NCBI GenBank assembly: GCA_964410105.1
Contig: CAYPFY010000019.1
Span: forward strand, 5,033 to 69,032
DNA length: 64,000 bases
DNA from: CAYPFY01 sp964410105
GTDB lineage: Bacteria; Bacteroidota; Ignavibacteria; UBA10030; SZUA-254
Reading direction: 5' to 3'
Part shown: piece by piece, positions 18,025 through 25,829 of the stretch
Layout of the letters: each line of letters starts with the position of its first letter
How positions within the stretch are numbered: position 1 is the first letter of the stretch
Notes under the pieces: generated by a model
The model's database searches: none
Told to the model about the DNA's origin: nothing
The model's input: the letters and a program-made list of their open reading frames with translations, nothing else
Position numbers and translations under genes: made by a program

Positions 18025-19622
18025 AGTTTTTACTCTCATTACTGATAGCATTGCCCTGCCTTGCCCAACAGGAGGTTCCGCGTGATACCTCCGCCATGCC
18101 GCGACTTGAGATTCCCGAAATCACGATTGTCGGGAAAAAACCCATAACCCTTCCTTTCGCACGGAAGGGAGAGATTTTCGACGTCTCGGTGTATGAGGCC
18201 CCTACCTCCGACTCCTCACTGCTCGAAGACCGGCCCGCCATCGCTCTCCCCATCGGCGCTCTTCCCCGGTATGATGAGCCTCTCGTACCCTGGCACATCT
18301 CCGCTGAAGGCTTTGTGGGGAATTTCACGTCCGGAGGCGCCCGGGGCCTGATAGACTATAATGGCCCGGGGTGGGGTGTATACGGCGACGGGGGATTCAC
18401 GACGACTCAGGGACATGTCGAAAATTCCTCGGGGCGTTCGATCTACGGCGAGGGAAATGTCCATACGCTCCTCGGCGTGACTGATAATCCCTTGAAAATC
18501 TCAGGCAGCTTGCGGCTTTCCCATGAATCGTACGGGATGTTCGGCCTTACCGATACGACGACAAACCGCAGGAGGAATAATGTAAAACTCGGCGGTGAAC
18601 TCTCCACCGTGAGTAATCAGTGGAATGCGCTCGACCTCCGTTTTGGGGCGAATATCTGGTCGCTCTCGGATTCACGCTCCGGCTCCGATGTTGAAGCCTC
18701 CTCGGTCTCCCCGGAAGTGGAAGCTTCCTATTGGACGAGCGCCGGCTCGGTGAAGTTCGAGACAGGGCTGTATTATATCAGCTCGTCGCTCGATTATAAA
18801 AGCTCCGTTCAATCGCCGTCCCTGGTAAAAGTCTCGGCCGGGGCCCGCTGGCAGGCGGATGAGTTCCAACTGCGCGCCGGGGCAAAATACGACGGCGGCA
18901 CGGGCAGCAACGGCGAGAGCCGCTCGATTATCGCTCCCTACGGGGAAGCGGAGTGGGACATTGACCGCGACCGGCGGATCAATTTCTGGATTTCGCCTGA
19001 AATGTCGCTCGAAACTTTTTCTGACTATACGACCCGCAATCCCTATCTTATAAGCGAGATCGCGATCCAGCCGGAAAGGAAGCCTGTGAATTTTGGCGGA
19101 ACTTTCTGGTATAATAACGGCCCGGTGTCGCTCGAAGTCCATGGCTCGTTCGCCAAGACGACGAATACGGGGGTTTTTATCGCCGACACCGGGAGGATTT
19201 CCGTAAAATATGTGGATGCGTCGAAAGCCTCCGTGAGGGCAAATGCAACCCTGCGCCTGGAATCGGGAATAATTCTGTCGCTGTTCGGTCACCTCCAGCC
19301 CGCATACGAGGACGGCACGACGACACAGCTCCCGATGGTCCCCCTGGCTCAGCTGGGGGCCCGAGGCGAGCTGTCGTTCAATACGCCGTTTACCGCATGG
19401 TCATCGGTCGAGTACTGGAGCAAACAGAATATCGACCTCGCCGGCACCCGGACGATCGGCGATCATCTGATTCTCTCCGGAGGCGCATCCACTCATATCA
19501 TCCCCAAGGTGGTGATCTCTGCCGAGCTGACTAATCTGCTCAATACGTCCTACGACTGGTGGGATGCCTTCCCCGCTCCCGGAACCCGCTTCGTTGTCAA
19601 AGCAAAGGTGAATTTGCAGTGA
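18021..19622 (+). CDS. Plug-less outer-membrane beta-barrel protein with TonB-box-like N-terminus
   Basis: This 533-residue protein has a signal peptide (1-15, ending CLA). A short N-terminal segment contains LEIPEITIVGKK, which resembles the start of a TonB-dependent receptor (TonB box region). There is no plug domain. The rest alternates polar and aromatic residues as in a beta-barrel, including a receptor-like C-terminus (ELTNLLNTSYDWW and a final aromatic-rich strand). TonB-dependent receptors are usually 650-1000 residues, so this looks like a barrel-only derivative. It overlaps the TPR gene by four bases and panC by four bases. A substrate cannot be assigned. Confidence 0.75.
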   Translation: MKFLLSLLIALPCLAQQEVPRDTSAMPRLEIPEITIVGKKPITLPFARKGEIFDVSVYEAPTSDSSLLEDRPAIALPIGALPRYDEPLVPWHISAEGFVGNFTSGGARGLIDYNGPGWGVYGDGGFTTTQGHVENSSGRSIYGEGNVHTLLGVTDNPLKISGSLRLSHESYGMFGLTDTTTNRRRNNVKLGGELSTVSNQWNALDLRFGANIWSLSDSRSGSDVEASSVSPEVEASYWTSAGSVKFETGLYYISSSLDYKSSVQSPSLVKVSAGARWQADEFQLRAGAKYDGGTGSNGESRSIIAPYGEAEWDIDRDRRINFWISPEMSLETFSDYTTRNPYLISEIAIQPERKPVNFGGTFWYNNGPVSLEVHGSFAKTTNTGVFIADTGRISVKYVDASKASVRANATLRLESGIILSLFGHLQPAYEDGTTTQLPMVPLAQLGARGELSFNTPFTAWSSVEYWSKQNIDLAGTRTIGDHLILSGGASTHIIPKVVISAELTNLLNTSYDWWDAFPAPGTRFVVKAKVNLQ

Positions 19623-20470
19623 AGGTCGTCGCCTCCGTGCGCGACATGCAGGAAATCTCACAGAAAATCCGGAGCGAGGGAAAAAAGATCGCTCTCGTCC
19701 CGACGATGGGTTTTCTGCACGACGGACACCTGAGTCTGATAGGGATCGCACGGAAGAACGCCGATGTCACCGTGACGTCGATCTTCGTGAACCCGGCCCA
19801 GTTCGGAGAAAATGAGGATTTTCAAAAATATCCCCGTGATCTTGAGCGCGACAAACGGCTATCGGAATCGGCCGGCTGCGATTTTCTGTTTACCCCCTCT
19901 TCCGACGAGGTTTATCCCGGTAATTTCGTGACTTTTGTTTCCGTCGAAGAGCTTACGTCAGTCCTGGAAGGGGCTTCCCGGCCGACTCACTTTCGCGGGG
20001 TGACGACGGTGGTGGCGAAATTATTCAACATCGTTAAACCGCACATGGCCGTTTTCGGTCAAAAAGATGCACAGCAGGTCGCGGTCGTAAAACGAATGGC
20101 ACGGGATTTGAACTTGGATATTGACATTCTGGTCGGGCCCATCGTCCGCGAAAAAGACGGACTTGCAATGAGTTCCAGAAACGTGTATCTTTCCCCTGCA
20201 GAACGCGCCGAAAGCATCGTGCTGTCCCGATCGCTTCAGCGGGCTAGAGAACTCATCGAGGGGGGCGAACGGCAGTCATCTGCCATAAAATCTGAAATGA
20301 CGAAGCTGATCTCAGCGAAACCATCCGCACGCATTGACTATATCTCCGTCGCCGACTCCTCGTCCCTCCAGGAGATCGACAATCTCAAGCCGGGTTCCGA
20401 AGTTTTGATCTCTCTCGCCGTCCGGTTTGGCTCAACCCGCCTCATCGATAATTTTTTGCTGAAAATATAA
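19619..20470 (+). CDS. panC: Pantothenate synthetase
   Basis: PanC joins pantoate and beta-alanine with ATP to make pantothenate, the precursor of coenzyme A. The 283-residue protein has the nucleotide-binding motif PTMGFLHDGHLSLI near residue 29, QKDAQQ near 148 and the KMSKS-like MSSRNVYLSPAER around 185. The start is GTG 19619, overlapping the preceding stop by four bases. The frame is open further upstream (to 19559), but that part is not family-like. Confidence 0.95.
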   Translation: MKVVASVRDMQEISQKIRSEGKKIALVPTMGFLHDGHLSLIGIARKNADVTVTSIFVNPAQFGENEDFQKYPRDLERDKRLSESAGCDFLFTPSSDEVYPGNFVTFVSVEELTSVLEGASRPTHFRGVTTVVAKLFNIVKPHMAVFGQKDAQQVAVVKRMARDLNLDIDILVGPIVREKDGLAMSSRNVYLSPAERAESIVLSRSLQRARELIEGGERQSSAIKSEMTKLISAKPSARIDYISVADSSSLQEIDNLKPGSEVLISLAVRFGSTRLIDNFLLKI

Positions 20471-20473
20471 CCC

Positions 20474-21238
20474 ATGCCGGATCAGAAGCCCAGGCTTGCT
20501 GTCATTATTCTTGCCGCCGGCAAAGGGACCCGCATGAATAATCCCGACGTCGCCAAGGTGATGTATGCGGTGAACGATAAGCCGATGGTCGAGTATGTCG
20601 TCGACCTCGCCTCCTCGCTGCAGGCGTCCCGGACTCTGGTCGTCGTCGGCTGGCAGAAGGATTCTGTTATAGAGCATCTGTCAAAGAAGATGCCCAATGT
20701 GGAGTTTGTTGAACAAACTCAACAGCTCGGGACCGGCCACGCCGTCCTTAGCACGTCCGACCGGGTGAAGGATTTTGAGGGGGATGTGCTGGTGCTCTCC
20801 GGAGATGTCCCACTTCTCACCGAGAAAACGGCCCGGGCCCTCATCGGCTACCACCGCACCTCAGGCGCCGTGGCGACGATTCTGACTGCCGATGTCTCCG
20901 ATCCTTCGGGCTACGGCCGCATCGTCCGTAACGACGACGGAAGCGTTAAGAAGATTGTCGAGCATAAGGATGCCTCTAAAAAAGAGCTTTCCATCAGGGA
21001 AATCAATTCCGGGATTTATTTGTTCGATAAGATGAAGCTCTTTGAATCGCTCGTCCACCTGAGCCCGGATAATGCCCAGGGGGAGTATTATCTGACGGAT
21101 GTTTTTGAGATTTTCTGGAAGAATCAATGGCGGGTGTCTGCCGTGAAAGCGATTGACTCGGTTGAGGTTATGGGTATCAATGATCTCGACCAGCTGGAAA
21201 CCGCACGGCAAATGATGACGGCGAGAACACCCGGTTGA
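20474..21238 (+). CDS. GlmU-type UDP-N-acetylglucosamine pyrophosphorylase, single domain
   Basis: This is a sugar-nucleotide uridylyltransferase of the GlmU N-terminal family (GlcNAc-1-P + UTP to UDP-GlcNAc). The 254 residues hold the pyrophosphorylase motif LAAGKGTRM (about 13-21), QTQQLGTGHA, LSGDVPLLT, GYGRIVR, EINSGIY and NAQGEYYLTD. It ends where the GlmU left-handed beta-helix acetyltransferase domain would begin, so the N-acetylation step must come from another gene. The product could feed lipid A (LpxB is at 27554) and peptidoglycan. Another nucleotidyl acceptor sugar cannot be excluded. ATG 20474 lies three bases after panC. Confidence 0.85.
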   Translation: MPDQKPRLAVIILAAGKGTRMNNPDVAKVMYAVNDKPMVEYVVDLASSLQASRTLVVVGWQKDSVIEHLSKKMPNVEFVEQTQQLGTGHAVLSTSDRVKDFEGDVLVLSGDVPLLTEKTARALIGYHRTSGAVATILTADVSDPSGYGRIVRNDDGSVKKIVEHKDASKKELSIREINSGIYLFDKMKLFESLVHLSPDNAQGEYYLTDVFEIFWKNQWRVSAVKAIDSVEVMGINDLDQLETARQMMTARTPG

Positions 21239-21274
21239 CTATTTATGGCTTTTTGTTTATAGTAGGATGAGGAT

Positions 21275-21754
21275 ATGAAGACATTCCTGATAGCTGCGTG
21301 TGTGCTGGTGCTGTTTCAAACCGCCGGGATCGCGCAGTTTAAATCACAGGATGAACAGACTTCCGCCTCTCAATTGCTGGTACGCCCCACCCCCTCGATC
21401 GGAAATTTTCTCGGCCTCTTCAATCCCGATAATTTTACGATGAGGCATAACCTCTCGTACAGCTATATCTCGTCCGGAGGTCAGGGGCTCTCCGTCGCTT
21501 CCTATACGAATAGTATGTTTTATAAGATCGCGGATCCTCTGAATGTCCGGGCCGATCTGACGGTCCAGGGGACCCCCATGACTCCGTATCAGAGCGCCCT
21601 CAACGGCTTTTTCCTGAGTCGCGCGGAGCTGAATTACCGCCCCTGGGAGAATATGTTCATCAAGGTTGAGTATAACCGGCTGCCCCTGAACTATCTCGGA
21701 TACTATAATCCCTGGGGCCCACTCTCACCCCTCGATCGTTGGGGAGACCAATAA
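21275..21754 (+). CDS. Secreted protein of unknown function
   Basis: I do not recognise a family. The 159-residue protein has a clear signal peptide (MKTFLIAACVLVLFQTAGIA, then QFKSQ) and a mature region rich in Asn, Tyr, Ser and Pro. It looks like an outer-membrane or surface beta-protein with motifs such as NFTMRHNLSYSYISSGGQG and FIKVEYNRLP. No cysteine or lipobox is seen in the mature part. A purine-rich stretch precedes the ATG. It sits between the uridylyltransferase and the LytR_C gene, with short gaps on both sides. Confidence 0.7.
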   Translation: MKTFLIAACVLVLFQTAGIAQFKSQDEQTSASQLLVRPTPSIGNFLGLFNPDNFTMRHNLSYSYISSGGQGLSVASYTNSMFYKIADPLNVRADLTVQGTPMTPYQSALNGFFLSRAELNYRPWENMFIKVEYNRLPLNYLGYYNPWGPLSPLDRWGDQ

Positions 21755-21818
21755 TAGTTTTGCGCTTTTCTCTCGTATCACCAGCCCTCCCCCGGGGCTG
21801 CATTTTTCTGACCGTCTG

Positions 21819-22259
21819 ATGGAACAGGATTCGCCCCAGACCCCTCCCAGAAAAATAGTCTCCGTTTTGAATGCTACGATCGCCGCGCTCATTCTCCTGC
21901 TCGGCGTTCTGTCCTATACGGTTTTCCATAAGCCCCCGCCCCCTCCGGCGCCTCCCCCGAAACCGCTGCAGCTCGATGTCCAGAACGGCTGCGGCACGAA
22001 AGGGGCCGCCGCACGCTTTACGTCGTTCCTCCGGGCCAACGGCTACGATGTTGTTGAAATGAAGAATTATAAGACGTCCCATATCTCCCATACCCTCGTC
22101 ATCGACCGCATCGGCGATCTTTCCTCAGCCCGACGCGTCGCCTCCTCCCTCGGCGTCCCGGAATCATATATCATCCAGCAGATCAACCCCGACTATTTCG
22201 TCGATGTCTCCGTCATCGTCGGAGAAGATTACGCGGATCTCCGGCCATCCCGCCAATAA
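21819..22259 (+). CDS. LytR_C-domain membrane-anchored protein
   Basis: This 146-residue protein has one N-terminal membrane helix (about 17-36), a proline-rich spacer (about 41-52) and a LytR_C-type domain (about 54-138; LDVQNGCGTKGAAARFTSFL). LytR_C domains occur at the C-terminus of LytR-CpsA-Psr proteins and alone in envelope proteins; their function is not well defined. It precedes rsfS by nine bases, an arrangement that may reflect one transcript. There is no catalytic LCP domain, so it is not itself a ligase. Confidence 0.78.
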   Translation: MEQDSPQTPPRKIVSVLNATIAALILLLGVLSYTVFHKPPPPPAPPPKPLQLDVQNGCGTKGAAARFTSFLRANGYDVVEMKNYKTSHISHTLVIDRIGDLSSARRVASSLGVPESYIIQQINPDYFVDVSVIVGEDYADLRPSRQ

Positions 22260-22268
22260 GGAAGTCAG

Positions 22269-22649
22269 TTGACGCCCCGGACTCTCGCCCGTAAGATTGC
22301 CAAACTTGCGCTTGCAAAAAAAGCTTCCAATGTGACGATCATGGATCTGAGGAAACTTACCGATATGGCTGACTTTTTCGTTGTCTGCTCCGGGGATTCC
22401 GACGTGCAGGTGAAGGCGATCGCCGATTACATCTCCGGTGAAACGGAAAAGACCGGGACCGGGGCCTGGCACGAGGAGGGCCTCTCACAACGCCAGTGGG
22501 TCCTGCTCGACTTCGTCGATGTGGTCGTGCACGTGTTCCACAAAGAGATCCGAAAGTTCTACGGCCTCGAAAAGCTTTGGGGGGATGCGAAGATCGAGGT
22601 AGTGTCCGATACGCCCCCGCCCGCCCGAAAGACCTCCGCCAAAAGATGA
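22269..22649 (+). CDS. rsfS: Ribosomal silencing factor RsfS
   Basis: RsfS (RsfA/YbeB family) binds L14 of the large ribosomal subunit and blocks subunit joining when nutrients are scarce. The 126 residues carry the family blocks VTIMDLRKLTDMADFFVVCSG and WVLLDFVDVVVHVFH, followed by FYGLEKLWGDA. The C-terminus has a short Pro/Lys tail. The start is TTG 22269. Its stop overlaps the argS ATG by four bases. Confidence 0.94.
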   Translation: MTPRTLARKIAKLALAKKASNVTIMDLRKLTDMADFFVVCSGDSDVQVKAIADYISGETEKTGTGAWHEEGLSQRQWVLLDFVDVVVHVFHKEIRKFYGLEKLWGDAKIEVVSDTPPPARKTSAKR

Positions 22650-24274
22650 AACAATATCTTCAGGAAAAACTGACCGAATGCCTCGGGCGACTCGGCCTCG
22701 CAGGCTCGTTTACCCCCACTTTTGAAAAGCCCCGCGACCCCCGGCATGGCGATCTAACCACCAATATCGCCATGGTGGCGGCAAAAAGCTCCCGGTCTAA
22801 TCCCCGCGCCCTCGCTCAGTCGATTGTTGAAAAAATCTCGGTCGATCCGAAGCTGGTCGACCGCGTCGAGATCGCCGGGCCCGGCTTCATCAATTTTCAT
22901 TTCACGCAGGAGTTCTACCGGCAGCAGCTCGGGGAAATTATTCTGAAAGGCGAAAAGTTCGGCCGTCTGTCTCTCGGCGCGTCCAAAAAAACTCAGGTGG
23001 AATTTGTGAGCGCCAACCCCACGGGCCCGCTCACCGTCGGACACGGCCGCGGCGCAGTGTTCGGCGATACGATTTCCCGCCTCCTGGAATGGACCGGCTA
23101 TGATGTGACCCGCGAATACTATTTCAATAACGCCGGGAGGCAGATGCGTATCCTCGGCGACTCCGTTCGCCTCAGGTATCTGCAGGTTTTTGGGGAAAAG
23201 ATCGACTTCCCGGAGGATTACTATCAGGGCGAGTATATCCGTGAAATAGCCGAACATATTAAGGAGAAATACGGCAGACTTGAGGGCGAGAAGCTTGAAG
23301 AGACTTGCCGGTCAACGGCCGAGCAGGAAATATTTGAGGATATCAAGAAAACATTGCGACGGCTCGGCATCTCCCACGATGTTTTCTTTAACGAGAAAAC
23401 TCTCTACGAGTCGGGGAAGATCGATGAAGTCGTGAAAGAATTCCGCAAACGGGGACTGGCCTACGACCAGGAGGGAGCTCTCTGGTTTAAAGCCACATCG
23501 TTCGGGGCCGATAAGGATAAGGTTATCGTGAAAAGCTCCGGCGAGCCGACCTATCGTCTCCCGGATATTGCCTACCACCGGGATAAATTCGAGCGAAACT
23601 TTGATCTCATCATCGACGTGCTTGGGGCCGATCATGTGGCTACCTACCCCGATGTGCTCGCAGGATTGAAGGCGCTCGATCTCGATCCTTCACGCGTAAA
23701 AGTCCTGATTCATCAGTTTGTGACCATCGTTCAGAACGGGGCTGTGGTGAAGATGTCGACCCGGAAAGCGAATTTCATTACTCTCGATGAGCTGATCGAT
23801 GAGGTGGGTGCCGATGTGGTCAGATATTTTTTCCTGATGCGGGGGATCGGCAGCCACCTCAATTTCGACCTGGGCCTGGCGAAGGAACAGTCTGAACAGA
23901 ACCCGGTCTACTATCTCCAGTATGCCCACGCCCGGATCGCCAGCATTATCCGCAACGCCGAAAGCCAGGGGATCGATACCCGATCGACGATGGATTATTC
24001 GCAGCTCGCTCAGCCGGAAGAGCTCGATCTCATTAAGCTGTTGTCGGAATTTCCCGATACGGTGGAATCGTGCGCCGTCACGTTCGAGCCCCACCGCCTC
24101 GCGGAATTTCTGCTCGAAGTGGCCGGGAGCTACCACAAGTTCTACCATGTTCACCGCGTCCTCACCGATGATAAGGATCTCACCGCGGCCCGGATCGCTC
24201 TCTGCCTTGCCACGAAGACTATTCTTGCCAATGGGTTCGCCATTATAGGGATAACGGCTCCGGAGAAGATGTGA
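22646..24274 (+). CDS. argS: Arginyl-tRNA synthetase
   Basis: ArgS is the class I synthetase that charges tRNA-Arg. The ATG at 22646, overlapping the rsfS stop, gives 542 residues, a normal size; the open frame extends upstream but only as an rsfS shadow. Visible parts are the N-terminal Add-1 domain (about 1-85), the HIGH-type signature TVGHGRG (about 130-136) after SANPTGPL, the KMSKS-like VVKMSTRKANF near residue 367, and the anticodon-binding DALR-type helical end (about 420-542). Confidence 0.96.
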   Translation: MKQYLQEKLTECLGRLGLAGSFTPTFEKPRDPRHGDLTTNIAMVAAKSSRSNPRALAQSIVEKISVDPKLVDRVEIAGPGFINFHFTQEFYRQQLGEIILKGEKFGRLSLGASKKTQVEFVSANPTGPLTVGHGRGAVFGDTISRLLEWTGYDVTREYYFNNAGRQMRILGDSVRLRYLQVFGEKIDFPEDYYQGEYIREIAEHIKEKYGRLEGEKLEETCRSTAEQEIFEDIKKTLRRLGISHDVFFNEKTLYESGKIDEVVKEFRKRGLAYDQEGALWFKATSFGADKDKVIVKSSGEPTYRLPDIAYHRDKFERNFDLIIDVLGADHVATYPDVLAGLKALDLDPSRVKVLIHQFVTIVQNGAVVKMSTRKANFITLDELIDEVGADVVRYFFLMRGIGSHLNFDLGLAKEQSEQNPVYYLQYAHARIASIIRNAESQGIDTRSTMDYSQLAQPEELDLIKLLSEFPDTVESCAVTFEPHRLAEFLLEVAGSYHKFYHVHRVLTDDKDLTAARIALCLATKTILANGFAIIGITAPEKM

Positions 24275-24825
24275 TGCAGAAGGCTCCCAAAAGTGAAACG
24301 TATGCAGCCTTTCTCCGCGGGATTAATGTCGGAGGCAACAAGATGGTGCCGATGGAAGAGCTCCGAAATCTCTATGAGTCGCTGGGGCTTGCGGATGTTA
24401 AGACGCTCCTGAATAGCGGGAACGTCGTCTTCAGCTGCAAGCCGATGGGGGAAGAGGAGCTTTTCGGTAAGATTGAAAAGGCCTTTGTGAAAAAATTCGG
24501 GTTCGATAGCAGAATAATCTTGCGGACGAAATCAGACATCGAGCGACTTATCAGGCTTGATCCATTCAAGGGGATCACGATGACCAAAGATGTAAGGCTG
24601 AATGTCTCATTTCTGCGCGATGCGCCCAAGGGTGGCGTGAAGCTTCCCTATATCTCACCAAAAAAGGATTTTCGGATTTTTAAGAAAACCGAGAGAGAGA
24701 TTTTGTCGGCGGTCATGCTCAAGACTACATCAACATTGATAATCATGGAGTTTCTTGAGGAGGAATTTGGGAAGGATATAACAACCAGAAGGTGGCATAC
24801 GGTTCAAAAACTATCCCTCCTCTGA
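24274..24825 (+). CDS. DUF1697 family protein
   Basis: This protein of ~183 residues belongs to the DUF1697 family of small cytoplasmic proteins with no established biochemical role. The signature is AAFLRGINVGGNKMVPMEEL at the N-terminus, followed by NSGNVVFS and a C-terminal RRWHTVQKL element that is typical of the family. A GTG at 24271 overlapping the argS stop or the ATG at 24274 could be the start. It ends a plus-strand run and converges with the lipid A genes. Confidence 0.88.
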   Translation: MQKAPKSETYAAFLRGINVGGNKMVPMEELRNLYESLGLADVKTLLNSGNVVFSCKPMGEEELFGKIEKAFVKKFGFDSRIILRTKSDIERLIRLDPFKGITMTKDVRLNVSFLRDAPKGGVKLPYISPKKDFRIFKKTEREILSAVMLKTTSTLIIMEFLEEEFGKDITTRRWHTVQKLSLL

Positions 24826-24841
24826 AGGCAGACAATGCCGG

Positions 24842-24859
24842 GAGGCGTACCGCCGCCTC
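24842..24859. terminator. Possible bidirectional terminator hairpin
   Basis: GAGGCG (24842-24847) pairs with CGCCTC (24854-24859) around a six-base loop in the 46-base gap between convergent genes. There is no T-run on either side, so this is a weak candidate supported mainly by position. Confidence 0.3.
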
Positions 24860-24871
24860 GGAATGAATGTT

Positions 24872-25786
24872 TCATCGAATCTTCGCACCTCCCCAGTTCC
24901 ACCATTCCCCCGGGCCCCGGCTTAGTTCATCCCACAATTCGCTCAGCCATTTTTCGGTCAGTTCACGAGGGCTCGCAGCTTCCTCGGCGACTATGGACGG
25001 ATACAGCGTCAGCGTGTAACCTGCCCGGGCCTTCCCCGACATCGATGCGCGGATGACCGGGATCTTATTCCGGATTGCCAGCCTTGCCGGCCCGAGGTCG
25101 ACGAGCATGAAACCGGAGCCAAACGGCAACCACTGACTCCCCAGCTCCCTTCCTCTTACGGAAATGTCGCACTGAACAGAAAAAATCCTGTTCCGGGCGA
25201 ATAGCTCCTGGGCGGTCCTCGTTCCCCCCTCTCCCACATAGATCGCATCTATGCCGAAAGTTTTTCGGACTTTCCCAAGCTGCCTTTCAAATGTTCTCAT
25301 CGGTATCCTGTTTGCCGCGTAGGATATCCTGTATCCGGACGCTGCGAGTCGCGCCCGCCCATACCACCAGTTGCCGATGTGCGTCCCTACCAAAAGGACT
25401 CCCTTTCCCTGTGCGAGCGCGGCCCGAAGATTTTCCTCTCCATCGATGCGGACGCGCCCGCTGAGCTCTCCAAGATTCTCGCGCGGCAGGCGGGTCAATT
25501 CGACGATCATGTCGCTTATATGACGAAGATGATCACTCCTGTATTCCGGGAGATCGTTTTCTCTTTCGGAGCCGAGCACGATTTTCATATTCCGGAGGAT
25601 CCGCGCGCGCTGGTTGAAGAAAAGCGGGACGATGATCGCTCTTCCGAATGCGAGCGCCCGCTCCTCGGGCATCCTGAGGACTATTGCGGTGAATGCCATG
25701 TAGAAAAGGGTATAAGGGAGGTAGAGGATCTCCGACAGGATCTCCTGGACTCTCCCGGATAATGGCGGTTGGGAAAAGTCCTTCAT
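24872..25786 (-). CDS. Lipid A biosynthesis acyltransferase-like protein (LpxL/HtrB family)
   Basis: This 304-residue protein belongs to the LpxL/LpxM acyltransferase family, which adds secondary acyl chains to lipid A at the inner membrane. A membrane-associated N-terminus (about 18-40) precedes the catalytic block GTHIGNWWYGR. The family's H(X4)D/E motif would need an acidic residue at 141 after H136, but the codon is TGG (Trp). Later blocks IYVGEGGTRTAQELF and an Arg/Gly-rich segment fit the family. The start at ATG 25786 lies 43 bases past the upstream ABC gene; the frame extends further but only into that gene. It is the last gene of the lpxB-ABC-acyltransferase run. Activity is uncertain. 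Confidence 0.82.
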   Translation of the reverse strand: MKDFSQPPLSGRVQEILSEILYLPYTLFYMAFTAIVLRMPEERALAFGRAIIVPLFFNQRARILRNMKIVLGSERENDLPEYRSDHLRHISDMIVELTRLPRENLGELSGRVRIDGEENLRAALAQGKGVLLVGTHIGNWWYGRARLAASGYRISYAANRIPMRTFERQLGKVRKTFGIDAIYVGEGGTRTAQELFARNRIFSVQCDISVRGRELGSQWLPFGSGFMLVDLGPARLAIRNKIPVIRASMSGKARAGYTLTLYPSIVAEEAASPRELTEKWLSELWDELSRGPGEWWNWGGAKIR

Positions 25787-25829
25787 CGAGTGCTTTTCCT
25801 TCGGGGAACGCTGAGCGAGAAAGGTTTTT

